This document shows positions 33,501 to 41,618 of a stretch of DNA of 64,000 bases, in pieces. Origin of the DNA: Methylomonas fluvii (GTDB taxonomy: Bacteria > Pseudomonadota > Gammaproteobacteria > Methylococcales > Methylomonadaceae); assembly GCF_014850975.1 (NCBI RefSeq), contig NZ_JACXST010000002.1:1178001-1242000 (forward strand), read 5' to 3'. The position numbers and the translations under genes were made by a program. Position 1 is the stretch's first letter. The number at the start of each line of letters is the position of its first letter. A model generated the notes under the pieces. It searched no databases, was not told where the DNA came from, and worked only from the letters and a program-made list of their open reading frames with translations.

Positions 33501-33676
33501 AGTTGCGACGGCGAAGCACCGGGCAGCGAGGTCGAGACCGTGATGGTCGGCAGATCCAGATCGGGGAAGTTCTGGATTTTCATTGATTTAAAGCTGAGCA
33601 AACCGGCGAAACTAAGCAGCACGAACAACATCATCGCCGGAATGGGATTGCGGATACACCAGGCTGAGACGTTCAT
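30575..33676 (-). CDS. RND-family efflux transporter (inner-membrane pump)
   Basis: A 1033-residue proton-driven RND pump of the AcrB/MexF type. The first transmembrane helix (MLFVLLSFAGLLSF) is followed by the large periplasmic loop, the helix cluster with VLVIGILVDDAIVEVENI, which carries the paired aspartates of proton relay, a second periplasmic loop, and the final helices with MGIATKNSILLVDYAI. It exports drugs or other amphiphiles through the partner proteins encoded upstream. Its start overlaps the membrane-fusion gene by four bases. Substrate cannot be read from the sequence. Confidence 0.93.
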   Translation of the reverse strand: MNVSAWCIRNPIPAMMLFVLLSFAGLLSFKSMKIQNFPDLDLPTITVSTSLPGASPSQLETEVARKIENAIATLQGLKHITSKVQDGSATITAEFRLEKPVQEALGDVRSAVSKVRADLPGDLRDPVVTKLDLAGSPILALTVSSAQRDEEALSWFVEDTVAKRLLAVRGVGAVNRVGGVSREVTIALDPVKLQALGATAADISRQLRQIQRESAGGRIDLGSGEQPVRTLANVASVEEIRPLQLSLADGRHIRLDQVAKVDDSVAEPRALALLNGKPVVGFEVTRSRGASEVEVGAGVQKALAELRVANPDIEFTEAFNFVTPVEEEFQGSMTMLYEGALLAVLVVWLFLRDWRATFISAVALPLSVIPAFLGMDYLGFSLNVITLLALSLVIGILVDDAIVEVENIVRHLRMGKTPYQAAMQAADEIGLAVVATTFALVAVFLPTAFMSGVAGRFFKQFGWTAALAIMASLVVARMLTPMMAAYMLKDLDHSEPKEGAVMRTYMKLAGWCLHHRLATMGGAAAFFIGSLFLIPLLPTGFIPADDNPQTQVFVELPPGSSLAQTRASAEAARQLIASIDYVKTIYTTIGSGSAGSDPMAGNQGAGEVRKATLTITLANRQDRPVRKQAIEQNIRLALQKLPGVRTKVGLGASGEKYVLVLSGDDLQALSAAARNLERDLRTIPGLGSIASSAALVRPEIAVRPDFARAADLGVTTTALAETLRIATLGDYDWSLSKLNLAQRQVPMVVKLADKGRQDLSVLERLAVPSAKPGIGAVMVGQVAKLELSSGPAVIDRYDRSRNINFEIELSGQPLGDVAAAVENLDSIKNLPAGVKRINIGDAEMMGELFASFGLAMLTGVLCIFIVLVLLFKDFLQPITILAALPLSFGGGFVALLLTGKAFSMPSLIGLVMLMGIATKNSILLVDYAIIARREQGLSRVDALLDACHKRARPIVMTTIAMGAGMLPIAIGMGNADSSFRSPMAVAVIGGLVTSTLLSLLVIPVAYTYLDDFKNLGMAVWKRFTGPKAAAVES

Positions 33677-34785
33677 TGTGTGACCACCCGCACGCTGTCG
33701 CCGTCGGCCAAAAACGAGGCACCGCCGGCCACCAGTCGGTCTTCGGCGGCCACGCCGGCTAAAATTTCCAGCTGGTCGCCGTTTCTGCGGCCCAACTGTA
33801 CTTTGACCTGCTTAACGCGGGCCCGGTCTTCGGTTTGTTCGGTCAACAGAAACACATAGCTAAAGCCATCCCGCAGCGACAGCGCCTCTTGCGGCACCGT
33901 TAGCGCCGTGGAACTGCCCAAATCAAATTCGCCGCGGGCGAACATGCCGGCACGCAAACCGCTCTGCGCGGCATGGGGTAAATCCACATAAACCAGGCCA
34001 TTGCGGTTTTGCACATCCAGGGTGGGCGCCAGGAAACGTACACTTCCCTCTATGCTGCCGACATTCGGCACTTCCACCTTCACCCTGTTGCCCGGTTTCA
34101 GTTGCGTCATTTCGACGGCGGTAAGCTCGCCGCGCCATTCCAGGCGGTTTTGCCGAATCAAACGAAACAATTCCTGGCCTTTCGTGGCGACCGCGCCCAA
34201 GGTGGCGCTGCGCGCGGAAATCACGCCGTCGTCGCTGGCCAATACTTTGGTGTATTTCAGGCGTAGTAATTGCGCATCCAACTGGGCTTTGGCGGATTGC
34301 AGTTTGGCCTCTGCGGTTTTGGCGCCGGTCAGGTATTGGTCCACTTGTTGCGCGCTCAAAGCGCCGGATACCGAGACTTTGCGCGCCCGCTCGGCGTTAA
34401 GCCGCGCTTCGGCCAGATTGGCTTCGGCTTCGGCCACGACGCCGCGGGCTTGCGCGACATCGGCCAATACGCTTTCGTCCGAAAAAGTCGCCAACACCTG
34501 GCCTTTTTTAACGGCTTCGCCGATTTGCACATTAACCGCGCTCAGACGCAGATCGCCAATTTCGGCGCCGATCACCGCTTCCTGCCAGGCCGCGATCGAA
34601 CCGTTAGCCGTGAGGCTGAGCGGAATATCACGCATTTGCGGACGAATCGCGGAAACACTGAGCGCCGGATTGGCGGCCGGTGCTTCGGCCGATGGCGCGG
34701 GCTGGCTGACGCGGCCGATCGCCACGCCAACGCCGATTAATAGTAGTAAGGCGGCGAATAGCGCGCCTATTTTTCCCTTGGTCAT
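33673..34785 (-). CDS. RND periplasmic adaptor (membrane fusion protein)
   Basis: A 370-residue MFP that bridges the inner-membrane pump and the outer-membrane channel. An N-terminal anchor or signal helix (LFAALLLLIGVGVAIG) is followed by a lipoyl-like half (AVIGAEIGDLRLSAVNVQIGEAVKKGQVLATF), a coiled-coil hairpin rich in Ala, Arg and Glu (VVAEAEANLAEARLNAERARK), the second lipoyl half and beta-barrel domains. Its start overlaps the outer-membrane gene by four bases and its stop overlaps the pump gene by four bases, so the three are tightly coupled. Confidence 0.9.
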   Translation of the reverse strand: MTKGKIGALFAALLLLIGVGVAIGRVSQPAPSAEAPAANPALSVSAIRPQMRDIPLSLTANGSIAAWQEAVIGAEIGDLRLSAVNVQIGEAVKKGQVLATFSDESVLADVAQARGVVAEAEANLAEARLNAERARKVSVSGALSAQQVDQYLTGAKTAEAKLQSAKAQLDAQLLRLKYTKVLASDDGVISARSATLGAVATKGQELFRLIRQNRLEWRGELTAVEMTQLKPGNRVKVEVPNVGSIEGSVRFLAPTLDVQNRNGLVYVDLPHAAQSGLRAGMFARGEFDLGSSTALTVPQEALSLRDGFSYVFLLTEQTEDRARVKQVKVQLGRRNGDQLEILAGVAAEDRLVAGGASFLADGDSVRVVTQ

Positions 34786-36341
34786 GAGTTTCCTCCGTTA
34801 AGTGTGTCGTATAGATTCGGAAATAAATGCGTGTTGCCGATGGTTCTATGTTCGGCTGGGCCTGCCGCCCTATCCGGATTCGGCGAGTCGTCAGCATCCG
34901 TCCAGCCTCCGCCGGCCGCGCGATACAGCGCGATCCAGGCGCCGACCTGTTCCTGCTCCAGTTCTTCGAGCGCCAGTTCGGCGGCAAGCACGTTGCGGCG
35001 GGCCGTTTCCACGTCGAGCAAATTACCCAATCCGCTTTGGTAGAGCGTTTGCAGCGCCTGAAAGTTTGCCCGGTAGCCGTTGACCGCCTCGCGGCCTTGC
35101 GGCAAGCGTTGGCGGCTGCTGTCCAGACGCACCAGCGCGTCTTCGACTTCCTTGACCGCCGTGCGCACCTTGGCGCGGAAACGGCTTTCCGCTGCTTGGT
35201 ATTGCACCTTGGCGACTTCGACGTCGGCTGCGCGCTTGCCGGCGTCGAACAGCGGCAAGCTTAGCGTCGGCCCTATCGCCCAAGTCTGCGCCAGCATCAG
35301 CGCCGCGCCGTTGATATTTTGCAGGGTCGGGGTGATGTTGCCGGACAGGCTCAATTTCGGAAATTGTTTGGCCCGTTGCACGCCGATATTGGCGCTGGCC
35401 TCGGCGAGGTCGCGTTCGGCGGCGGCCACATCGGGCCGTTGCAATAACACCTTGGCCGGTAAGGACGCCATTTCGAACGCTGGCGGAGTGGGCAGTTTCG
35501 CCACCTGATCGGCCGAGCCGTTCAATAACGACCGCAAGTCGGCTTCCGCGAGGCCGGTCATCGCCACCAGGCTTTTGATCGAACGTTCGCACTGGGCTTG
35601 TTGTTGCAGCAAGGTTCTGTTGCCTTCGGCGGCGCTGGCGGTAGCCAAGGCTACATCGCCCGGTGAGCGGAAACCGCTCTGGCCGGCAACCGCCGCTACC
35701 CGCGCCGATTCGCGGCGCGAATCGCTGTCGGTACGCAATAGCTGCACTTGTGCTTCGCAATAGCGGTAAGCCAGGTAGGCATCGGCCACTTCCACCGCCA
35801 CCGCGACCCTGGCGTCGTGCCAGGAGGCGTTGCGCGATTCCAGCTGGCTTTGGGCCGCTTCCTGCTGCCGGGCCAAACCGCCAAACAAGTCTATTTCCCA
35901 GCTGGATTGCAGTCCGGCCGAGAATTGGTTCCAGATGAACGGCGTGCCGCCAAACGAAGACGAGGAACGTTTGGTGACGAACTCGGAATCCAGTTTCGGC
36001 AGGATGGCCGCATCGGCGCCCACGAGATTTGCTCTAGCTTCTTCGATGCGCGCTCGGGCATCGGCGACCGAGGCGCTCACCTGTTCTGCAGCGCTTAACA
36101 GGCGAGTCAGAGCCGGGTCCTGAAAACGCTCCCACCAGCGCATCAGCTCGGCGGGGTCGCCTTGATGCGCCTGTTGCCGTTTGGCCGCATCCGCTTGCGG
36201 CGCTTGCCAACCGGCCGGCGCGGGCAGCGGTTCGGATTGATAGTCCGGGCCGACGGTCGTCAATAAACCGCCGGACCCGCAGGCCGAAAGCAGCAAGGGG
36301 ATCAGACTCAAGCCAAGCGGCCGCGAGATATTATTGTTCAT
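34782..36341 (-). CDS. Outer-membrane efflux lipoprotein (NodT/OprM type)
   Basis: A 519-residue TolC-like channel. The signal sequence ends in the lipobox LLSACGSGG, so it should be a lipoprotein like OprM/NodT. Two related helical repeats follow, each with the family's Ala/Glu-rich coiled coils (for example ADARARIEEARANLVGADAAILPKL). I use the ATG at 36341 because the preceding tetR gene ends at 36331 in an overlap; in-frame starts at 36350 and 36374 would reach further into tetR. It completes the tripartite pump. Confidence 0.88.
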   Translation of the reverse strand: MNNNISRPLGLSLIPLLLSACGSGGLLTTVGPDYQSEPLPAPAGWQAPQADAAKRQQAHQGDPAELMRWWERFQDPALTRLLSAAEQVSASVADARARIEEARANLVGADAAILPKLDSEFVTKRSSSSFGGTPFIWNQFSAGLQSSWEIDLFGGLARQQEAAQSQLESRNASWHDARVAVAVEVADAYLAYRYCEAQVQLLRTDSDSRRESARVAAVAGQSGFRSPGDVALATASAAEGNRTLLQQQAQCERSIKSLVAMTGLAEADLRSLLNGSADQVAKLPTPPAFEMASLPAKVLLQRPDVAAAERDLAEASANIGVQRAKQFPKLSLSGNITPTLQNINGAALMLAQTWAIGPTLSLPLFDAGKRAADVEVAKVQYQAAESRFRAKVRTAVKEVEDALVRLDSSRQRLPQGREAVNGYRANFQALQTLYQSGLGNLLDVETARRNVLAAELALEELEQEQVGAWIALYRAAGGGWTDADDSPNPDRAAGPAEHRTIGNTHLFPNLYDTLNGGNS

Positions 36342-36999
36342 GGTCGCCATCCCGAGCGCGCCGCGCGGCTTCACCTTCGATCATGGCCAGTGCGTAACCG
36401 GCCAGACGTTCGGCCAGCACGTCGATGTTTTGTGGGGAATTTAAAATTTGCGGGGAAATCATCGAGATGACGTCTTGTCCCACATAAAAATGCACCGCCA
36501 TGCCTATCATCGCGAAAACCAGCCGATGTAACTCGTCGTCGATGCGGTTCAATCCCAAATGTTCCTTGAGCAGCAACACCAGGGATTCATGCTGTGGTTT
36601 GATTTCCGCATCGATTTCCTGCTGCCAGGCGCCGGTCGGCTCGATCATCTCCCGGAAGTGCAGTTTCATCACCAGTCCCAGTTCCTCGCCTTTTTTCAGC
36701 GGCTCCAGGAATTCGCTGAAAAACCGGGCCAACACTTCGGGCAGCGGTAAGTCGGCATAGGCCGCGACATCGGAGCCGCATGGCGTGTCGCCCATCGGTT
36801 CGAAAAATGCGGCGTGATATAGGCCGGCCTTATCGCCGAAGTAGTAGCGAATGGCCGAAATATTGGCGCCAGCCGCCTCGCAGATTTCCCGCGTGGAGGC
36901 GGCCTTGTAGCCTTTTTCGGCAAATAGCCGCAGTGCTGCCATGACCAGCCGGCTGCGTGCGTCGTGAGTTTCGGTTTCGGAGTTTTCGGGTGTGACCAT
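36331..36999 (-). CDS. TetR-family repressor of the efflux operon (CerR/DUF1956 type)
   Basis: A 222-residue TetR-type regulator. The N-terminal helix-turn-helix is RLVMAALRLFAEKGYKAASTREICEAAGANISAIRYYFGDKAGLY. The C-terminal ligand domain resembles the DUF1956/CerR group. The start at 36999 is chosen because GAGG lies just upstream; a longer frame begins inside the operator. It is the first gene of a four-gene operon with the efflux proteins and overlaps the next gene by 11 bases. Two palindromes upstream are likely its operators, so it probably represses itself and the pump until an inducer binds. Confidence 0.88.
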   Translation of the reverse strand: MVTPENSETETHDARSRLVMAALRLFAEKGYKAASTREICEAAGANISAIRYYFGDKAGLYHAAFFEPMGDTPCGSDVAAYADLPLPEVLARFFSEFLEPLKKGEELGLVMKLHFREMIEPTGAWQQEIDAEIKPQHESLVLLLKEHLGLNRIDDELHRLVFAMIGMAVHFYVGQDVISMISPQILNSPQNIDVLAERLAGYALAMIEGEAARRARDGDHEQ

Positions 37000-37028
37000 G
37001 CTGCCTCGGCAAAGTACGGATAAAAATA

Positions 37029-37046
37029 AAATCAATCGATTGATTT
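37029..37046. promoter_or_regulatory. Operator palindrome 1 of the tetR-efflux operon
   Basis: AAATCAATCGATTGATTT, a perfect 18-bp palindrome, 30 bases upstream of the tetR start. Confidence 0.7.
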
Positions 37047-37055
37047 ACAAAATAT

Positions 37056-37073
37056 CAATCAATCGATTGATTG
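37056..37073. promoter_or_regulatory. Operator palindrome 2 of the tetR-efflux operon
   Basis: CAATCAATCGATTGATTG, a perfect 18-bp palindrome with the same core AATCAATCGATTGATT as the first; centres are 27 bases apart. Two copies fit cooperative binding of TetR-type dimers. Confidence 0.7.
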
Positions 37074-37247
37074 TCAATCTCCAATCTCGCGCAGGTCAGA
37101 CTCCCAAGATGCTCTGGAGTGTTTGACGTTGATTATCAGCTTTGGACTGCTTGCCTAAGCAGCTCAAGGCTAAAGGCTTGGATATAGGGTGTTCAGAACC
37201 CTTGGCAGAACTGCCGGAATTATTAACCCGCCCCTATTTATCACGAG

Positions 37248-37380
37248 TATTCCGTTCGGACTGAGCTCGTCGAAGCCCTGGCTGGCATGCCCTTCGACAA
37301 GCACAGTACCCTCAAGGGCATAAAGGCGAACGGTATTTAAGGGCCGGGTAAATAGGATTGATTTACTCAGTCCGAACGAA
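37248..37380. repeat. CGTTCGGACTGAG-type dispersed inverted repeat
   Basis: CGTTCGGACTGAG near 37252 and CTCAGTCCGAACG near 37367 are exact inverted 13-mers. Between them is a second inverted pair, GTCGAAG and CTTCGAC, and a further CGAACGG. Non-coding palindromic elements of this style occur in many copies in related genomes. It lies in the 37074-37511 gap, which shows no gene. Confidence 0.55.
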
Positions 37381-37511
37381 AATATCAGCAATATTGCCCG
37401 GACTAATACTCTTTTGAAGTGGATGCAGAGGGGACAGAATGCCCCAGACCGGCCGCCGACTTAGGCTAAATAGCCAAAGCCGGCTAGCTTCCCGCTGAGA
37501 CTGTCAACAAT

Positions 37512-39674
37512 TCAAACGCAAAACTTATACATTTCCTGCCAATGCTGATTAAAAGCCATATCGGATTTTAAAATGTGCTGGGTCCATTTATCGATGAAAC
37601 CCATCACTTCCTCGGCATTCCAGTCGTCATGTTGAATTTTTTTGTCCATCTCCAACAATTTTTCCAGCATCAGATTGTGTTCCTTCACATGGCTTTTATA
37701 GTGATGAAACCCGACCTGATTCATGAAGGCTTCTTCCTCCCCAAAATGGACTTTGACGTGCTGATATAAATCAATTAGTGCGTCATTCATATCGTGCTTA
37801 TTCGCGGCCGCTAATAGCTTCTCCGCCAAGACAAAAAAGTCCTTATGTTGATGGTCGATTTTTTCGTCGCCCAAGGCATAACTTTCTTGCCAGGCAAAAT
37901 GCAACAAACTGCCGGGCGGTGGCGCCTTTAACGGCGCCACTAACCTGTGTTTGGCAATATTAACCGGTGTCTTGCTCGGACATTTTTTGAACACGAAACC
38001 TTGCCGCGCCTGATGATAAAGATCGTTTCCGTAAAAATTGGCGTACATTTGCGTCAGTTCGAATTTTCTGTAAACCGCCAGAGGCTTGGCGGCCTCGTCG
38101 GCGCAACGTCTTTCGGCTTTTTCATCCAGCAATAGCTTCAATGCACTCGGGTCGGCGAGATACGATTTAACCGACTGTTTCACTTGCGCGATAAAAATCA
38201 CGTGTTGCCGATCCAGTACCTTGTCTACCAAGCCGATCCGCCAGGCTTTCTTGGCGCTGATGGGCAAGCGTTCTTCAGTCAGTTGCGTCGCCATCGGCAG
38301 TCCGACACGCTTGGGCAATAAGTAAGTCCAGTATTCGGAGCCATAAAGCTCGCCCATGTTTTTATAGTGGGGATTATAAATCACCCCATCCCTCGCCAAC
38401 ACCTTATCGGGCGCAATTGCCAATATCGCGCCGCCGGCTCCCGCGCCGCCAGCCAAGGCTGCTATGGTCAATTTATCCATGGTGGTGATGATCTGGTAAA
38501 TCAGGTCGTCGATAGCGTTGATGTTTTGCCAAGATTCTTCGGCGGGATTGGCAGCGGCTTCGATATGATTGAGGTGTATGCCGTTGGACCAGCAATCTTC
38601 ACCGCCCATCAACACAATGACTTTGACATCCAAGGTGGCGACGTGCCGATACGCCGATAAGAGCAGTTGGCATTGCGCCGTACTCATCCCTCCGTTATGA
38701 AAGGCAAAATGGATATAAGCCGCTTCACCATCAAGTTGATACCAAACTTCCTGACAAGGCAGCTGTCGCCCAGGCTTGGTGTAATCGATATCAATAGTCT
38801 TTAAGGCTTTGCCGAATAAACCACCCAAGCCGTTTGTCGGTTTTGGCAACAAGTCTTGCAACGCCAGCGTCGCAGGCAGTTTAATACCAGTCCCGTTGGG
38901 TAGTTTGGCCTTCAAGTGGCCAATCCACACCGCACCGTCTATCGTCGCCCGGCATATGGCTTGATTGGCAATCGCAATGATCTCGCCGGGTTTGCCACTT
39001 AGTTGGTTCTCTCGATGAGCGTTGAACAAATAAAAGGCCTGCCCGTAAATCTCATCCAGCACCCCGGGCATGCCATCGGCCGCGTGTATCCGTCTTAAAA
39101 TCTGCTCGGTGCTGTGTTTTTTCCAATTGATAGCCCGGTCCGCCTGCTTCATTTGCGGTCGCAACTGCCCCTGCACATCGGGACGCGAGAAATCCAGCGG
39201 TTCTGGTTTGAAATCGATTGCTTCCAAGTAGCTCAGCGTCTCCCACAAGCATTCGACTGCGGCGATAGTCACTTCGCGGTTGAACAAACTGCTTTTGGTT
39301 CCAGCGCGTAACGAAAAGGTTTTACTAGCCCAAATCGCCCCGGCATCCATCTCATCGTCGGCCTGCAGCAAGGTTACCCCCCACTCTTTAAGCCCGGCCT
39401 GAATGGCCCAATCCAGTGACGAAGGACCTCTATCCCCCTTGATACCGGGATGCACGATCAAACACTTATAATGTTGGTAAATTGCCTTGGGGATACGCCG
39501 GGTTAAAAACGGGCAGAGGATCAAATCGGGCTTGAATAGCTTGACCCCTTCTAACACCTTAGATTCATTGCCTAGATGGAGCTCCACAGACACCGTATAA
39601 CCGGCATCTTCCAGTTCGGTGTAATAGCGCTGAGTTAACCCCGAGAACGCGGTTGAAATCAGTAAAATACGCAT
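37512..39674 (-). CDS. hypX: HypX-type CO-forming maturase fused to hemerythrin
   Basis: A 720-residue fusion. Residues 1-290 are the formyltransferase-like part of HypX, with VHPGIKGDRGPSSLDWAI. Residues about 290-540 are its enoyl-CoA-hydratase-like part, with GGEDCWSNGIHLN, GGAGAGGAILAIAPD and NPHYKNMGELYGSEYWTY. HypX makes the CO ligand of [NiFe]-hydrogenase from formyl-tetrahydrofolate in air. Residues 588-720 add a complete hemerythrin domain: IDHQHK, HFGEE, YKSHVKEH and HILKSD supply the seven usual di-iron ligands. Ordinary HypX proteins lack this domain as far as I know. No hydrogenase gene is in the window. The gene follows the GlxA-type regulator by 83 bases on the same strand and may be co-transcribed. 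Confidence 0.88.
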   Translation of the reverse strand: MRILLISTAFSGLTQRYYTELEDAGYTVSVELHLGNESKVLEGVKLFKPDLILCPFLTRRIPKAIYQHYKCLIVHPGIKGDRGPSSLDWAIQAGLKEWGVTLLQADDEMDAGAIWASKTFSLRAGTKSSLFNREVTIAAVECLWETLSYLEAIDFKPEPLDFSRPDVQGQLRPQMKQADRAINWKKHSTEQILRRIHAADGMPGVLDEIYGQAFYLFNAHRENQLSGKPGEIIAIANQAICRATIDGAVWIGHLKAKLPNGTGIKLPATLALQDLLPKPTNGLGGLFGKALKTIDIDYTKPGRQLPCQEVWYQLDGEAAYIHFAFHNGGMSTAQCQLLLSAYRHVATLDVKVIVLMGGEDCWSNGIHLNHIEAAANPAEESWQNINAIDDLIYQIITTMDKLTIAALAGGAGAGGAILAIAPDKVLARDGVIYNPHYKNMGELYGSEYWTYLLPKRVGLPMATQLTEERLPISAKKAWRIGLVDKVLDRQHVIFIAQVKQSVKSYLADPSALKLLLDEKAERRCADEAAKPLAVYRKFELTQMYANFYGNDLYHQARQGFVFKKCPSKTPVNIAKHRLVAPLKAPPPGSLLHFAWQESYALGDEKIDHQHKDFFVLAEKLLAAANKHDMNDALIDLYQHVKVHFGEEEAFMNQVGFHHYKSHVKEHNLMLEKLLEMDKKIQHDDWNAEEVMGFIDKWTQHILKSDMAFNQHWQEMYKFCV

Positions 39675-39757
39675 GTTAATCCCCTTATTCTATTTATTAT
39701 CGGCAAGCCTCAGGCGACTGCCCTTGGCGACAGCATCAAACTACTAGGTGCTTGGTA

Positions 39758-40783
39758 TTAACCGGCTATCGCTTTGCTAAAACGCTGTCGGTAGTTCTGC
39801 GGGTTGACGCCAAGCTGACGAATAAACGCCCGCCGCATCCGCTCGGGATCTTTAAAACCGGCCTTGTCGGCTATCGTTTCCACGGCTATGTCCGTGGTTT
39901 CCAGTAAATGCCGAGCTTGATCGATGCGCGCCATTTCCACGAATTTGGCCGGTGTCATGCCGGTTTCCGCCAGAAATAGCCGAGCGAAATTGCGCGAACT
40001 CATTGCCATCCGTTCGGCTAATATTTCCACCTGTAAATCATCCCTGATATGCGCGATGATCCAGGCTTGCAACTCGCGCAGGTCCGGACGACGACTGGCC
40101 TCGCAGGTTAAATAATGACTAAATTGCGATTGACCGCCGGGCCGCTTCAAAAACACCACCAGAAAGCGCGCGACATAGAGCGCCAACTCCTGCCCCCAAT
40201 CGTCTTCCAGCATGGCCAAGGCCAGGTCGATTCCCGAGGTAATGCCGCCCGACGTGAAGATATTGCCGTCCCTGACGAAGATATGGTCCGGCTCCAATTG
40301 CACCTGCGGATAATTCCTGGCTAGTTGCTGGCAATAATGCCAATGGGTGGTGGCCTTGCAGCCATCCAACAAACCTGACTCGGCCAACAAAAACGCACCG
40401 GTACAAACCGAAGCCAGACGATTGACTCTGGGCTCCATGGCCTTGATCCAATCCAGCAATTTGACGTTGGCTAACTCCCCGGTGATGTTGCCGCCGGCAA
40501 TCATCAAGGTATCGAACTCGCTATCCGGATCGCCATAGGCCTGATCAGCAATGATTTGTAAGCCGGACATGGTCGTCACCGGTCCGGGTGTTGCCGCCAA
40601 TACCGTCAACGTATAAATGTTTTGCTCACAAATACCCAACATTTGCAATGTACTGCTGGCAAAACTAAACACTTCAAACGGGCCGGTAATATCCAAACTC
40701 TGAGCATTGGGAAACGCCACGATACCGATTTTCCGGTTTTTGAAGATAAAGCTGTCGGGCTTGGCAAAACTGAATGTCGTCAT
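39758..40783 (-). CDS. GlxA-type transcriptional regulator (DJ-1/PfpI plus AraC HTH)
   Basis: A 341-residue regulator. The N-terminal two thirds form a DJ-1/PfpI-like domain with the nucleophile-elbow cysteine in LASVCTGAFLLAESGLL, usually a ligand sensor in this group. The C-terminal AraC domain carries two helix-turn-helix motifs (MSSRNFARLFLAETGMTPAKFVEMARIDQAR and IADKAGFKDPERMRRAF). GAGGT six bases before the ATG at 40783 decides the start over a frame 44 residues longer. It diverges from fecI and precedes hypX-hemerythrin, so it may control either; ligand unknown. The 307-base gap to fecI shows no gene. Confidence 0.88.
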   Translation of the reverse strand: MTTFSFAKPDSFIFKNRKIGIVAFPNAQSLDITGPFEVFSFASSTLQMLGICEQNIYTLTVLAATPGPVTTMSGLQIIADQAYGDPDSEFDTLMIAGGNITGELANVKLLDWIKAMEPRVNRLASVCTGAFLLAESGLLDGCKATTHWHYCQQLARNYPQVQLEPDHIFVRDGNIFTSGGITSGIDLALAMLEDDWGQELALYVARFLVVFLKRPGGQSQFSHYLTCEASRRPDLRELQAWIIAHIRDDLQVEILAERMAMSSRNFARLFLAETGMTPAKFVEMARIDQARHLLETTDIAVETIADKAGFKDPERMRRAFIRQLGVNPQNYRQRFSKAIAG

Positions 40784-41090
40784 GTCGATACCTCGGTAAC
40801 GGACAGTGCCAGCAGCATGACCGAGAATACGGTTATGCTCAAGGACAACTTTCCCTCGATTCCTGCCGAAGAATGGCTTCCATTGCAGCTGATTTGAGTA
40901 GAAAAACCAAGTCATATGCCGCAGGTGGCCGTGTTATATGACATAGTTTTAGATGTAATCCTACCCCTACAGCTCCCCATCAGCAGCCTTACAGCCAAGC
41001 ATTATCTGGATTGGACGGTTGCCTGCGTTTATTGGCACACAGCTTGCGGCATTTTCCGTCTTCCGTTCACAACAATCCGGAGCTTGTCGC

Positions 41091-41606
41091 TTGTCCGTCA
41101 TCGCCATAAAGCACGATCAGATAGCCGAATTATTTCTGACTCATAAAGAAGCCATCGTCGATTTTTTGATGCACAAGGTAAAGTGCCCCGATGCCGCGCA
41201 AGATCTGAGCCAGGAAACTTATTTGCGTTTGCTGGGCAAGGACAGTCTGACACACACCGACAATCTGCCCGGCTACCTGTTTCGTACCGCCGAACGACTA
41301 TCTATAGACTTTATTCGCCACCATCAACGCAGCGGTGCCAAGACGCAAGGATTGAACGACGAGCTGACTTGCCCGCTTATGCAACCGGAAGACTGTGCCA
41401 TTCTTAGCCAGCAATGCGAACGCCTGTTACAGGCTATCGCCAGTTTGCCGCGGCAATGCCGGCATATTTTGCTGCTGCGCAAGATCGACGAACTCACTTA
41501 TGCCCAAATCGCCGGAAAACTGGGGATTTCCGAGAAAACCGTGCAACGCCAATTGGTCAAAGCCATGTTGCACTGCCATCAAATGCTAATCGATCCGCAG
41601 CACTAA
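41091..41606 (+). CDS. FecI-like ECF sigma factor
   Basis: A 171-residue extracytoplasmic-function sigma factor. Region 2 contains AAQDLSQETYLRLL and the -10 recognition part GYLFRTAERLSIDFIRHHQR; region 4 contains LPRQCRHILLLRKIDELTYAQIAGKLGISEKTVQRQLVKA. I take the TTG at 41091 because GGAG lies eight bases before it; a frame starting at 41019 would add 24 residues unlike the family. It is followed by fecR and a TonB-dependent receptor with a signalling domain, so it should direct transcription of the receptor when its ligand is bound outside. Confidence 0.85.
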   Translation: MSVIAIKHDQIAELFLTHKEAIVDFLMHKVKCPDAAQDLSQETYLRLLGKDSLTHTDNLPGYLFRTAERLSIDFIRHHQRSGAKTQGLNDELTCPLMQPEDCAILSQQCERLLQAIASLPRQCRHILLLRKIDELTYAQIAGKLGISEKTVQRQLVKAMLHCHQMLIDPQH

Positions 41607-41618
41607 ACCGGCAAATAG

